A stretch of 64,000 nucleotides of DNA from Siphonodentalium dalli (GCA_032622095.1 CP136061.1:8088447-8152446), one strand, 5' to 3'; positions 33,070 through 44,937 are shown, numbered from the stretch's first letter. Made by a program: numbers and translations. Notes: generated from the sequence alone by a model not told the origin.

Positions 33070-33282
33070 ACGTCGCACTTAGGACACTGTGGACGGGTCA
33101 AATCGTGACATCGACTTGACCTTGACCTTCAAAATGATCAATTCAAGGTCAAATCGGGTAAAACCGGATGGATTTCGACGGGTACTTTTGTCGGGTACTT
33201 TTGTTCGTGACCCCACTTGACCTTGGCCTTCAAAATAGACAATTCAAGGTCAAAGCCCGGACGAAGTCGGGTCACCTTCTAG
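33070..33282 (+). mobile_element. Helitron-like element, 3' end (copy 1)
   Basis: Two blocks built from 'tgaccttgaccttcaaaat' and 'caattcaaggtcaaa' end in a hairpin 'cccggacgaagtcggg' (33,256-33,271), seven bases, then CTAG followed by T. A short hairpin just before CTRR with insertion before T is the Helitron 3' signature. The start is not defined. The last 200 bases match 43,756-43,965 closely. Confidence 0.65.
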
Positions 33283-33690
33283 TTTCATATATATTTTGAA
33301 GACCTCTGTCTGTCTGTCTGTTTGTCTGTTTGTCTGTTTGTCTGTCATTAATACAAATCTACGATTCTCGACCGATCGGGACGAAACTTGGTACGTGTGT
33401 GTAGTTTGACCAGGCGGTCGTCGTTGTCGTAATGGCGATCCCGTGCGACGCCCGTGCAGCGCATGTGCAGACGAGATCTCGGAAACGGGTGGAGCTATCG
33501 ACTTGAAATTTGGTATGTGAATATATCTTGCCCCGGATACGAATTTTATCGGGTCGCCGAGCCCGTGCGACGCAAGCTTCGCCAAGCTTCGCGCATGCGC
33601 AATGCGCAGACCAGATCTCAGAAACGGTGGAGCTATCGACTTGAAATTTGGTTTTTGAATAGCCCGGACAACGTCGGGCTCATCGGCTAG
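33283..33690 (+). mobile_element. Helitron-like element (copy 2), directly adjacent
   Basis: Begins around 'tcatatatattttgaagacc' and a 'ctgtctgtttgtctg' run, contains a duplicated block ('gatctc.gaaacg.gtggagctatcgacttga' at 33,473 and 33,616), and ends with hairpin 'agcccggacaacgtcgggct' (33,661-33,680), six bases, CTAG, T. It starts right after the CTAG of copy 1. Confidence 0.6.
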
Positions 33691-34936
33691 TCTAATATGA
33701 TCGCACGTGACACGTAATGGAGCAACCACAAATGTTATCATCAACTTCAATATTGCAATAATTATAGGATGTTGCGTACTACATGTACATGTACCTGTGC
33801 TACACCACTCGGTGAGATGTCCGTATCATCATATTAAAATACCAGGTTAGAACGTGGGTTGAGAATTTGAGATATTACATTCAAACCCAGCATTAAATCG
33901 CTGAATACTTCTGTCCCCACCTACACGTAACTACCAACCCTGAGTTACAAGTTATTTATAAATTTCAGACAAAAAATATGATAAGGACTGGTTGATCTTG
34001 GCGTAGTCTGCTATATAATTATATATGCATGGGGCTTTGATGTACACGTATATACCGGTAACAACATTATCCCGATTATGTTCAGTCCAAACATATTTTA
34101 CTAAAGTTCAAACATCCGAAAATAACAGCTGAGAACCTGGTGTGAATTGAACTGTGGTGGGGTCTCAAACTTATCTACCCCTGCACGTCAGATCAAAATG
34201 CCATATATAGCATATGTAGCTTGAGGATGGATGTGATCCATCAAACCGCAGTGAATTCAACCAGGCCCACAGGTCCTAGATGTCTGCAATCACGCTACCA
34301 CAGTACAGGTTAAAATGTTTAACGAATTATTTTTTCATGAATGCAGAAATTTTCTCATGAATAAAGTGGTAGGTACATGTACATGTAAATTATGTACATG
34401 TATATATATATATATCGGCTGAAGTTGAATTAGAATTTCCAATGGATGGAAATGGAATGTCACTTTAATATTTGAGTTGGAAGTGTTCTGAATGTGAAGT
34501 GTCAATTTCATGAAATATGGATTGGTTCGTCTGAATGAATCGATATGTGTGAACATACCACACAGAAAGTGTCCCTTTAATGAAATGTTGAAATGATGGA
34601 ATAAACAACGAATTTGCAATGTCCTTTAATGAAGAAAACAATGATGAAATTGGTTTACATGTATGTCTACGGTAAGCTGGTGAAAATGTGAATTAACTGA
34701 ATTAAATGAAATGCTGAAAGTGTCAATGACACTACCGGTATATACAATTTTGAAATTGAAAAGGGAATAATATCATATGTTACATTCAACAGAGTGATTA
34801 GGAATGCGGAAAGTTGAAATGTCTGAGTTATTCTAGATTTATATCAACATGGAGATATACCGGAATATAAAGTAAAATCCAAGATGGTTGCTGGCGGCTA
34901 TGTTTGCAAATGAAATTCAAAAACATTTGATTGCTT
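33691..34936. other. No gene recognised
   Basis: AT-rich sequence. The 8-mer 'tacatgta' and its extensions are frequent here and on to 42 kb. No protein motif seen. Confidence 0.6.
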
Positions 34937-34939
34937 CCA

Positions 34940-35750
34940 TCTACATGTACTAGTACATGTATTTCAAGTTTTAACAGATGAAAGCTAGATAAAGCCCAAC
35001 ATACTTTTACAGTATGATTCCAACTGTTAAACTTAAATATTTTTGTAAACTTAAATACCTTATGTCAATATATATAGATTTTTGATTGAAATACTGAAGG
35101 CTGAATGATAACAAACCTGAACTCAAACTACATGTATTTCAAGTTTTAACAGATGAAAGCTAGATAAAGCCAAACATACTTTTACAGTATGATTCCAACT
35201 GTTAAACTTAAATAGTTTTGTAAACTTAAAGGCACGGTTGGCTTTAATTGTCGAAAATATTAATATTTGTTCCAAACACCGTAAACAGAAAAACATTAAA
35301 ATGCATATAGTTTCGTCCATATATACCATGACCATCGCGTAAACAGCATGTTATCATAAAGACCTACTATATTTTACATAAGCAAGAGCCTGATTGTGTT
35401 ACAGAAAACAGCACAATGCTACTGGCTAATCACACACAAATGACATAAACGCTCTTTATTAGCTCCCTATCAGGAATTCACCAACAAGAACGTTATATTT
35501 ACCATCATAATATAAACAAACGCCAGAAAAGTAACTTTTTATGCTTTTGTTTACGTAACAATGGTCAAACATATGACAATAACATACTGTTTATAAATGC
35601 GATATTTCTTATTTGTATACGGACAAAGTCTGTCTACATTTTGATGTTCTTTCTGTTTGTGGCGGTTTTTGACGGGTGGAAATATTTTTACAGGATACCC
35701 ACCGCCAAGGCCAACCGTACCTTTAAATACCGTATGTCAATATATATACA
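34940..35750. repeat. Tandem duplication interrupted by an insertion
   Basis: The segment 'catgtatttcaagttttaac' through 'gtcaatatatata' occurs at 34,955-35,078 and again at 35,130-35,229 plus 35,723-35,750; the second copy is split by the element at 35,230-35,722. Confidence 0.85.
35230..35722. mobile_element. TTAA-flanked non-autonomous element, 493 bp
   Basis: Flanked by TTAA on both sides (35,226-35,229 and 35,723-35,726). Ends are 'aggcacggttggc' and the complement of 'aggtacggttggc'. The neighbouring duplicate shows the uninterrupted site with a single TTAA, so the insertion and target duplication are directly visible. No transposase. Confidence 0.88.
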
Positions 35751-36134
35751 GTAGATAATTTCCATCTTGTTATGATATGAATCGGGACCAAATAGGAAAA
35801 AAAGTAAAAAAAACTACAAACAAGAAATTCAATTAATTGAGGAAAAACACCCACTGTCCCGAGTGGTATTGATAAGCTATTGGAGGGTCTTCCACTTCGC
35901 ATGCAAAATAGCAAAATATTATTAATTGATGACTGATGTACATGTACAGTACACACATAGTAATAACAATTAGCGTTATGATTTGAAACTAACCATGATA
36001 GGATATTGACAGTAAGGTGGTATTATCTACTACGAGTGGTATTAATAATAATAGTACCATTCTAGCATAATATATGTGTACATGATGTATGGGAAATATT
36101 AAAGGACAAAACAATAGTTACAATACAATTATAA

Positions 36135-36630
36135 CTTTTTTTTTAATTAATCGCAAGAAGAACTAATTGCGCTTAAGCACAATAAGGGAATCTCTATTGT
36201 GATTAAGCGCAATAAGGATATATTTAACTGTGCTTAAGCGCAATAATGGAATTTACAAATTGCGCTTATATAATAAAACCCAATAAGGAATCTATTAATA
36301 AGGAATATATTATAGATAGAACATAAACTCCCTATAATTCAGGTGGTGTAGTCCATCTCCATGGTACAATGGGTGGAACAAATATAGGATTATTCTACTA
36401 TTTGCACAAGGGTGATCTAATGAGAGAGATATTAATTGCGCTTAAGTGCAATATTGATGTAATTTCGCTTACGTGTAATAAGGAATGTCTTATTACACTT
36501 AAGCGCAATAAGAATATTCCTTATTGCACAGGAATATCACATTGTGCTTAAGCGCAATAAGGTATCTCTAACTGCGCTTAATCACAATAACTGAAGGAAT
36601 ATTCTTATTGGGCTTGAGCTCAATTAGAGA
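36135..36630. repeat. Cluster of 'attgcgcttaagcgcaat' palindromes
   Basis: About ten imperfect copies of the self-complementary sequence, often followed by 'aagg', are spaced irregularly at 25-60 bases, with a gap at 36,290-36,430. Confidence 0.8.
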
Positions 36631-36989
36631 TTCCTTAAGTTATTGCAGTTCATCGAAATTGTCTATTAAATGTCAAGTTGGTTTCCCATAGAGATCACCA
36701 ACGATGTCTATGCGCAAGGGACCTACGCCAGTCTTCTCTGTTGGGATTCCAATTGTTGGCTTATTAAATATGCACATATGCTTAAGATACAGTCGTGCGC
36801 GAAGCGCGCTCCCGTAGGTCGGGTTTTGGATCCCAGTGAATTAAAGTATCATTGAAATAATCGGTCCCCCCCCATCCAATAAACATCCATATATTGAATA
36901 TACATGTTTTTGGAGCAGAATTAGATAGTCCATATTGGACGCCATCATGGAATTTAATTTTTTTATTTAATTTTCACACATAGTTATTA

Positions 36990-37300
36990 GTTATGTGGAT
37001 GGCGTTATCATTAAACATCACACCCGTATATTCATTATGTGGATAGAGTTATCATTAAACCTCACATGCTTATATTGGTTACAGTAATGCCCAAAGTAAG
37101 TGACCACTTAACCACAGCATAATTATTGGTAAATTTTCAGGATTTAAAATCCTGAAAAATTACATATAATTCTGCTGTGGTTAAGTGGTCAATTACTTTG
37201 GACATTACTGTATGTGGATGGAGTTATCATTACACCTCACATCCTTATATTGGTTAGATTATGTAGATGTGAGTTATCATTAAACCTCACATCAGTGTGT
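36990..37300. repeat. Degenerate 45-50 bp tandem repeat, four copies
   Basis: 'tatgtggatggagttatcat' followed by 'taaacctcacat' occurs four times; a foldback element is inserted between copies two and three. Confidence 0.8.
37082..37210. mobile_element. 129-bp TA-flanked hairpin MITE
   Basis: Flanked by TA on both sides. It starts 'cagtaatgcccaaagtaa' and ends with the near-complement 'ttactttggacattactg'; arms of about 60 bases meet at 'aggatttaaaatcct'. TA duplication plus CAGT ends is typical of Tc1/mariner-type elements. Confidence 0.85.
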
Positions 37301-37559
37301 TGGGGATTTTGGACCTTGACTTGGGACCTTTGGTTTTTAACGCAACAAATGCGAGTACACCTTATACACAAGTTTCTTGGATAAGATGAGTGTGAAGCCT
37401 GCTTACATTTCGAAATGTTGTCAGTTTTGTATCGTCTGCAGCAGAACTCGGCATGTTGAAGCAAAAGTTACAAGAGATAAAATATGTACGTAACGAGACT
37501 ATAATACAAATGAAAAAATAAATTGAGGGAGGAGTGGGCGATACAGGGAACTAAGGGTT

Positions 37560-38175
37560 GAACCGATATAAATTTGTAGAGCGATAACGACCAATGTTGA
37601 CATATCATGCATCTCAACTCTACTGTTGCAACAAGGCTATAAAATGGGAGGGGGGGGGTGTCATAATCTTAGTTATCTCTATATAGTGCTAGAATAGTCA
37701 TTTATGGACTTCTATAATGGTACAATGCAAATTGGAATCAAATGATAAAAATATGTATGTAACACAACTACGGTATACGGATGAAAATAATAATTTAGGC
37801 CGGGATTAGATCTTGGGTTGGTTAAATAGACTCGTAGAAAAAGGGGAACGATGAACTGACATAAATTAGTAGAGCGATAGCGATCAATGTTGCCATGTGA
37901 TGCATCGCGACTGTACTGTAGTATTACGTAACTTGACTATACTATAGTCTATAGCGATGAACAAAAAAAAATTGGACCGGGATTAGAGGTTCGGTTGGTT
38001 ATATGTGGATAATTGGATATGGAATTCATACCGATGAGACGATACAAATTAGTGGAGCGATAAAGACCAATGTTGACACTTACTACTTAGTCAGGCGGTT
38101 GATACGATAGACCGAAATAAATTTGTCGGGTGATAATGACCAATGTTGACGTATAAAGTAACGCGACTGCACTGT
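37560..38175. repeat. Diverged repeat with 'gcgataacgaccaatgttga' motif
   Basis: A block 'ataaatt.gtagagcgata.cgaccaatgttga' recurs at about 37,569, 37,860, 38,040 and 38,107 with irregular spacing. Confidence 0.6.
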
Positions 38176-38274
38176 CGCACAATTATCAGGTAGAACCTGT
38201 CAAATATGGACTCTGGTGGCCAATATGGAACAGCTCAGAAAACATTCTCAGGGCCCTAAAATTTATTTAACATA

Positions 38275-38795
38275 GCCGGGATCTGCCATTAAAATTGATT
38301 TATGTCGATAAAATTCTTATTTTTCAAAATTTTAAGCTGAAACTTGGTGTGTCTGTGTGGAATACTTATATATTCCTAAAATGACAGGGTACAGCACGTA
38401 ATTATTTTTTAGATGGAAGAAATTAATTTTTTTCGATGATAAATTTTAACATGGGATTTGCTATTCAAATCGATTTATGTCGATAAAACTCTTATTTTTA
38501 AACATTTTAAGCTGAAACTTCGTGTGTCTGTGTGGAATACTTATATATTCCTAAAATGACAGGGTACAGCACGTAATTATTTTTTAGATGGAAGAAATTA
38601 TTTATTTTCGATGATAAATTTTAACACGGGATTTTCCCATTCAAATCGATTTATGTCGATAAATCTGTTATTTTTCAAAATTTTAAGCTGAGTCTGAGGT
38701 ATGTCTGCGTGGAATACTTATATATTCCTAAAATGACAGGGTCCAGCACGTAATTATCTTTTAGATGTAAGAAATTGATTTGTTTCCATGATAAA
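38275..38795. repeat. 177-bp tandem repeat, three copies
   Basis: Copies start near 38,278, 38,454 and 38,631 ('atttatgtcgataaa') and share 'aatacttatatattcctaaa' and 'cagcacgtaattat'. Confidence 0.88.
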
Positions 38796-39661
38796 AATCG
38801 AGCATGTACTGTGACCAGTGGTGACGCAGGCAGTGTCACAGTGTGCGCTCAAAATGTAAACAACTTTCTCAAGTGTCGTTTTGGTCAACATATCGCTTTC
38901 TCGACGGGGAGATCTGATCCGAATAATAGCTAAGATGTATTTAGATAGAATTATTGACAGAATTTGACCGAGTATTGTGCAGTTTGAGAGAATCGAGTGG
39001 AGAAAACGTTTAGTCAAACACGCGAATTCTGCCAATTACACTTACACTAAGTTACAGTTGCAGACGAGCGCTGTCACTGTCAGAATCAGATAATACAGAT
39101 TGACAACAAATGCAGGCCTGAAACTCACCTTTTTGGGAGGTAAATCCCACTTATTAGATATAAAAACAATCCTTCCTAAGCACATTCCATAAGTTTTTAA
39201 TATCTTAGGACACAGTAACAGTCAAAATGAATGAATTTAAATCACGATTCCGAGACGAAGCGAGAAATGTACTGTGTACGATTTTTGACTCACTTTGAGG
39301 CGCCTTGTTTTCGATGACGTCATTTGCGTTGCCCCACAACCTTAACCCTTTCCAATTCCAGCGGCATTTCAATTGGTTGAAATTAAAAATTTCTCAAGTT
39401 CCAGCTCAACCTGAATCTAGTTACCCGATTGGTAGAAATACGTTAGCAGTAATTCTTAGTTTAATGAGTTATAACTCTAATTTTATTGACGATATGAGCT
39501 CAACAGCATAATATGAAACAGTTTATGGCGGTGTTATCCAAACGTGTGCTTTGATAATGATTATAATTTTATTTTGCGATCAAACGTCAGTGCAGCTCAG
39601 CAGAAACGCATAGACACTAGTTCAGTTCAGCAGAAACGCATGAGTCCTACGATTATAGTAC

Positions 39662-39700
39662 ACCCACTGGACGCGCTTTGCGCGTCGGTCAGTGGGTGAA
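39662..39700. repeat. Short palindromic hairpin
   Basis: 'cacccactggacgcgc' pairs with 'gcgcgtcggtcagtgggtg'. Confidence 0.75.
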
Positions 39701-39833
39701 AAAACCTCTGGATATGACCCTGATGTACCATGTGGCTATACTGGTAGTCACAATGAGTTACGCTATCCCCAAAGTTTCACTATCCCCAAAGTTTCACAAA
39801 AACAGGGAAATAGTGGATTTATTACTGTCAACG

Positions 39834-40285
39834 TCAAATACAAGCCTGCAAATAGCGTGTCTGTCATTTGCAGAATGAGGTCCCCAGAGGGTTCATTTAG
39901 TGATACTATCCCGCATAGCGGGCTAGCATCACCAAATTCACCCTCTGTAGACCTCATTCTGCTTAGGCCTCATCTTCTGGGAAGTATCTATAGTATCAAA
40001 TTAACAATGTTTTTAGTTACGTTTTCCCTTCGGGGAAGTTTCTATATCCCCTAATTTGCAGAAGATAAAATCCACAATCGAGGCGCCCAATGGGTGAACA
40101 TCACCAACTTCAACTGGGGAACTTCAATCTGATTCTAGGTTTGCCGACGGCATAAGCAGAATGAGGTCACCAGAGGGTGAATTTAGTGATGCTAGCCCGC
40201 TATGCGGGATAGCGTCACTAAATTCACCCTCTGGGGACCTCATTCTGCAAATGACAGTCAGGCTATTTGCAGGCTTGGTCAAGTA
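39834..40285. mobile_element. Nested foldback with two long hairpins
   Basis: The outer ends 'caagcctgcaaatagc' and 'gctatttgcaggcttg' are inverted repeats. Inside each end is a ~95-nt near-perfect hairpin (about 39,870-39,963 and 40,155-40,248), 'gcagaatgaggtc.ccagag' paired with its complement around 'cccgc.atgcgggat'. The two hairpins are inverted copies of each other. Confidence 0.82.
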
Positions 40286-41784
40286 TAAGTTAAATCATTC
40301 AAATTTTATATACGGTATAGACTGTATACATGTACATACCGTAACAGGTCGGGTGAACCACTGTTTGCTTTGATAAGACCGATTGGTCTAAAATTTACTG
40401 ATACAAGATTACAGGCCCTCAAACTTTGCATTTTGTGCCAGGGTTGATGTTTTACCAATCCCGTCACCCATATTCGAGGCAGGGGTAGGGTCAATAATAT
40501 ACATGTATGACGGGGTGTCATAAGGGACATTACAGTGACTATAGACATTTTTACAATAGAGACGAGTGCGAAATTTAGCACCCCTGATTTAAAAATTGCA
40601 GTTGCTCCCGTCTCCTTGGAAGGATTGATTGATCAGTTGTTCACAATACAGGTACCTGATAGTAATACATGTAGGGATGAAGGGGTCATTCACACACAAA
40701 AACCTGCTGAAGTTCAAGAGTACACAGGATTTGAAAATGTGCTGAAGGGTACACAAGGTTTGTGATTGGCATTAACACCAGTTTATTTTCAGTTCATTTT
40801 GATGTTCATTGGAACGCAAACAATCATCCTCTAGTTTAACAATAATCATGGCAGATACCGGTACGAATAATAAACATCATTTAGAACGAGATTTAAAAAT
40901 TTACCTTCAGCACATTTTCAAAACGTGTGTACCCTTCAGCATTTTTTTGGTGAGAGCGACCCCTTCAGAATTAGTAGGCTTATACAATCACATGATGTAC
41001 ATGTACATGTAGATGTGGTTCAAATCAGGATGTGTCCAACCTGGTAATTAACTTATTGTTAACCTTTTTTTCTCCATTTATAAAATTAATAAAGGTAGGC
41101 CTGCATCATGCATGTACCGGGTACTAGTACTAGTAATCAAGAATTATTCTTAATACTGGTCAGTATGATGGTCAGTCTGATTTCATTGTCACTCAAGTGA
41201 AAATTCGGACGACGACGATTCAAGATTTCGTAAGTGGAAGGAGTTCCATAGATGTAAGTAAGTATTAAACTGGTAGTTAGACTGCACATGCTCATATAAA
41301 TATCCTTGGAAACCATCAATTGCGAAGTAATCGCAGTTGTGTGCACCGGTACATACAAATATTGGCTGGAAAGATCACAGGGTAGTCAATCTCAATCTAC
41401 AACAACATCAATGTCACAATCATCATGTACCGGTAAGGCGACACTGCAATCATGGGAACAATCTATCCACGATTTTGTCGGACCCGATTCCTCCACCCGA
41501 AAATATCAAAGAAAATGAAATCGACCATATTACACCATACCGTAGATATCTTCGTCTGAACTAGTAACTACGCTTAATTGTAAATACATGTTTTTACATT
41601 TCGATTCGGGATGCGACAATTGGGGATCAACTAACGCTAATTATTTCGCCATCTCTAGTCATTCCATTAATATATACATGTATATATTTTTTGGGTGGAA
41701 GAATAAGTTTTATACATGTACTACAGGTACATACATGTATTTAAATCGGGTTTTCCAACTTCCAAGTTCACTATTTTATTTACA
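40286..41784. other. No gene recognised
   Basis: Only short open frames (up to about 90 codons) without recognisable motifs. 'tacatgta' motifs recur. Confidence 0.6.
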
Positions 41785-41786
41785 TA

Positions 41787-42144
41787 CCCTGCTTGACAAA
41801 ACAAGTGTCCAATGTCACCGCGGTGTATTTGCCATTCGGCCGCGGTGTCAGAGTTTGGAACTGCAGTTGAGCACCGCGGCCGAATGGCAAGTGCGGTACA
41901 CCATGGGCGAACGGCAACTACACAGCGGCCGGACCGCATGTACACCATGGTTAGATTTCTGGTTCGTATCATCTTTTTTCAGTTTAATGAACGTACACAG
42001 CGGCAACTACACCATGGCCAAATGGCAAGTACACGGCAACCCAACTGTAGTTAGTCGGTGGAGCCGCGGTGTAGTTGCATTTCAGCCGCGGTGGCAACGC
42101 TAACCGCACCGCGGTTAAGTGGGCACTTGTTTTGTCCAGCAGGG
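41787..42144. mobile_element. TA-flanked CCGCGG-rich element, copy 1
   Basis: 358 bp flanked by TA. Ends 'ccctgcttgacaaaacaagt' and its complement 'acttgttttgtccagcaggg'. The interior contains several 'ccgcggtg' palindromes next to 'ttcggccgcggtg'. No ORF of note. Confidence 0.82.
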
Positions 42145-42245
42145 TACTGTAGTATGCACATTCCAGCAAACTTTTGTACCAACAGCCAAGTACGGTATGC
42201 TTAAGCCTACCAGTCACTGCTATGCGTTCCGGGGCCCCATGCATA

Positions 42246-42568
42246 CCCCGCTGGACAAAGCAAGTGTCCATTGGTACCGTGGTGTATTTGCCGTTCGGCC
42301 GCGGTGTCAAGAGTTTGTAACTGCAGTTAACGGCAAATTCACTGCGGCCGAACAGCAACTACTAGTACCCTCATGGCCGAATGACATGTACGCCGTGGTT
42401 AGATTTCTGGTTTGTGTCGTCTTTTTTCGGTTTAATTTTAATGAAAGTACACCACGGCCCAACTGTAGTTAGCTGGTGGAGCCGCGGTTTACCGGTAGTT
42501 GCATTTCGGCAGCGGTGGCAATGCTAACCACACCGCAGTTAAATGGACAGTTGTTTTGTCCAGCAGGG
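42246..42568. mobile_element. TA-flanked CCGCGG-rich element, copy 2
   Basis: 323 bp, same orientation, same termini ('cccgctggacaaagcaagt', 'ttgttttgtccagcaggg'), same interior order with small deletions. It lies only 100 bp from copy 1. Confidence 0.82.
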
Positions 42569-42569
42569 T

Positions 42570-43370
42570 ACTAAAAGGATACAACTGTATTGAGATTGGT
42601 CTGAACGAGATTGGTCTGAGACTGAACGTTCACTACATCATGCATGATGGATTGAATTTGATGCATACTGCATACAGTGTAGTCTATGGCTATGCACTTA
42701 CCATTCGGCTGTTAGTTTAAGCTGGAGTCTTGTTTTAATCCAGAGAACAAATCACACATTAGACCCTGTTGAGTCACAATACATGATATACAAAAGAGTG
42801 TAAATCTTTCGAGTTTCCCCGGAACTAATCACACATTGAATGTGACATTCACAATGTCAACAACAGGTCAACGCCAATATGAATATTCAATACAATTATC
42901 ATCTTCAAGTTCAAGTTGTTGAAATGTTGGCGAAATTGTTGTGTTCTGTGATCACTCTATCGTTGATTTAAGGTCCATGGTACTGTTATAATTTGCTTGA
43001 TGTTGTCCTCGGTGTTGACGAAACTGGTTCGTGGGCGAGGTAGAAAATGAAATGCGCTTTCAACTTTGACACTGATTAGGCCTAGTTCGAATACTTTTGC
43101 ATCGCCTACTGTCGAAAAATTGCGATTTATAACTCGCCTAACAAATCAATGTACAATGTATCTTCGGCATTCTGAACTCCTCGACCTGTGACCTCTGGAC
43201 CAGTTTTCCCATAAGGCTTCGCAAAAGCGGAGCGGAAGTCACGTGATTTTTAACCCATTTTTCTTGTCCGGATTTTCATCGCGTCGAAATTCTGTTTCAT
43301 GGTATTGTAAAAATTAATGACGTCATTCACGCCTAAACATGAAAAGCAACAACGCGCCTGCGGCGCGTTG
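42570..43370. other. No gene recognised
   Basis: No motif seen. A hairpin 'caacgcgcctgcggcgcgttg' lies at 43,349-43,370, adjoining the next element. Confidence 0.6.
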
Positions 43371-43377
43371 TGGTTGC

Positions 43378-43965
43378 TATTATATATTTTGGAAGATCTG
43401 TGTGTTTGTGTGTTTGTAATCGATGAACTCGAAAACGGCCGATTTCGATGAAACTTGGTATCTGGTGGTATTTTCGGTCGGGGGGTGACATATGCCCATT
43501 AATTTGCCCGTGGGACGTGACATTGACCTTGAAACAGGGTCATTTCAAGGTCAAACGCCCGAATATCACGGGATTTCGATGAAACTTGGTATGTGGGGGT
43601 ACTTTCGTATGGGGAGTCTCATAAGCATATTCATTTGCCCGTGCGACGTGACCTTGACCTTTAAATCGGGTCAATTCAAGGTCAAATCGCCAATTTTGAT
43701 GGGATTTCGATGAAATTTTATACATAGGGTTACATTTGTCCACTGAGTGTTTTGGACGGGTCAAATCGTGACCCCGACCTGACCTCGACCTTCAAAATGA
43801 TCAATTCAAGGTCAAATCGGGTAAAACCGGATGGATTTCGACGGGCACGTTTGTCGGGTACTTTTGTCCGGCAGTGTTCTGGTCAAATCGTGACCGCACT
43901 TGATCTTGACCTTCAAAATGGACAATTCAAAGTCAAAGCCCGGACGAAGTCGGGTCACCTTCTAG
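43378..43965 (+). mobile_element. Helitron-like element (copy 3)
   Basis: Begins near 'tatatattttggaagatctg', has a 'gtgtgtttgtgtgtttg' run, then four blocks of 'atttcgatgaaacttggtat' and 'gaccttgaccttcaaaatg'/'caattcaaggtcaaa'. It ends with hairpin 'cccggacgaagtcggg' (43,939-43,954), seven bases, CTAG, T: the same 3' end as at 33,282. Confidence 0.65.
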
Positions 43966-44337
43966 TAGTATATATATAGGAAATCATACAATTAAAGATT
44001 CTCTGCGAGCGAATTAACACCCCTATATCGGGGGGGGGGGCTGCAGAAAATTCCATACACAGGGTCGGTCGGTCGGTCATAGGTCGACAAAACAAGTTTT
44101 TTTTCGGTGTTTGCAATTTTTTTCTTTTTGGCTTTTCTTCACCTAATTATAAGACAATTGCCGAAAATGGTGCTTGTTTGATTGTGTTATGATCTATATA
44201 ACACATATATTTATGCGAGGTTTGATTTTGTCTATATAACACATATTTATGCGAGATTGCTTACGTTTCATTACGTCGTTAGATTTATTACAATTGGGTC
44301 ATTCAGCCCGTTCAGTAGATGGGCTGGATCCGACGAC

Positions 44338-44552
44338 GAACAACACTCAACAACAACAACAACAACACTCAACAACAACAACAACAATACTCAACAACAA
44401 CAACAACACTCAACAACAACAACAACAACACTCAACAACAACAACAACAACTACAACAGCAATACTCAACAACAACAACACTCAACAACAACAACAACAC
44501 TCAACAACAACAACAATACTCAACAACAACAACAACAACACTCAACAACAAT
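44338..44552. repeat. CAA-rich microsatellite
   Basis: CAA runs punctuated by 'actcaacaacaac' and 'atactcaac'. The open frames are repeat products. Confidence 0.92.
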
Positions 44553-44689
44553 AATCTTTGGCTATGACATCTCTGCAAACCATCATCATATTTATTGATG
44601 TTATAATCTGATATATTCAAAAGCTACTTTATATGAAGGTGTGCATGCATAAACATACGAGAAGCTCATGTATATTCAATCGGGCTGAA

Positions 44690-44937
44690 TTTTTACCCTG
44701 TGCCAATGCATTCTCTTATATATGCGAGTCGACCATAGGTCGCCTCGCATATATAAGAGAATGCATTGGCCTAACAATGTTTTATCATTTAAAAAAAATA
44801 TATGTTTCTTATAATTTTTAGGACATAAAATAAAAAAACATCCATTACCCTGCAGGGAGCCCCACACATATATAGAAGCATATAGAAGAGTGTCGTCTGC
44901 TCATGTTTGTCTGGGGCTCTGTATGGGTGAAATTATA
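44690..44937. mobile_element. Family B foldback element, partial
   Basis: 'tttttaccctg' leads into the full 69-nt hairpin module (44,702-44,770), then the same interior as 14,013-14,170 including 'ccctgcagggagcccc' and 'gtcgtctgctcatgtttg'. The second half with the other hairpin is missing. Confidence 0.8.

Noticed and set aside
37237..37464. Cysteine-containing 75-codon minus frame
   Set aside because: It overlaps a degenerate tandem repeat and shows no recognised cysteine pattern.
44182..44598. Poly-Q/T/N frames
   Set aside because: CAA microsatellite translated in three frames; no supporting gene features.
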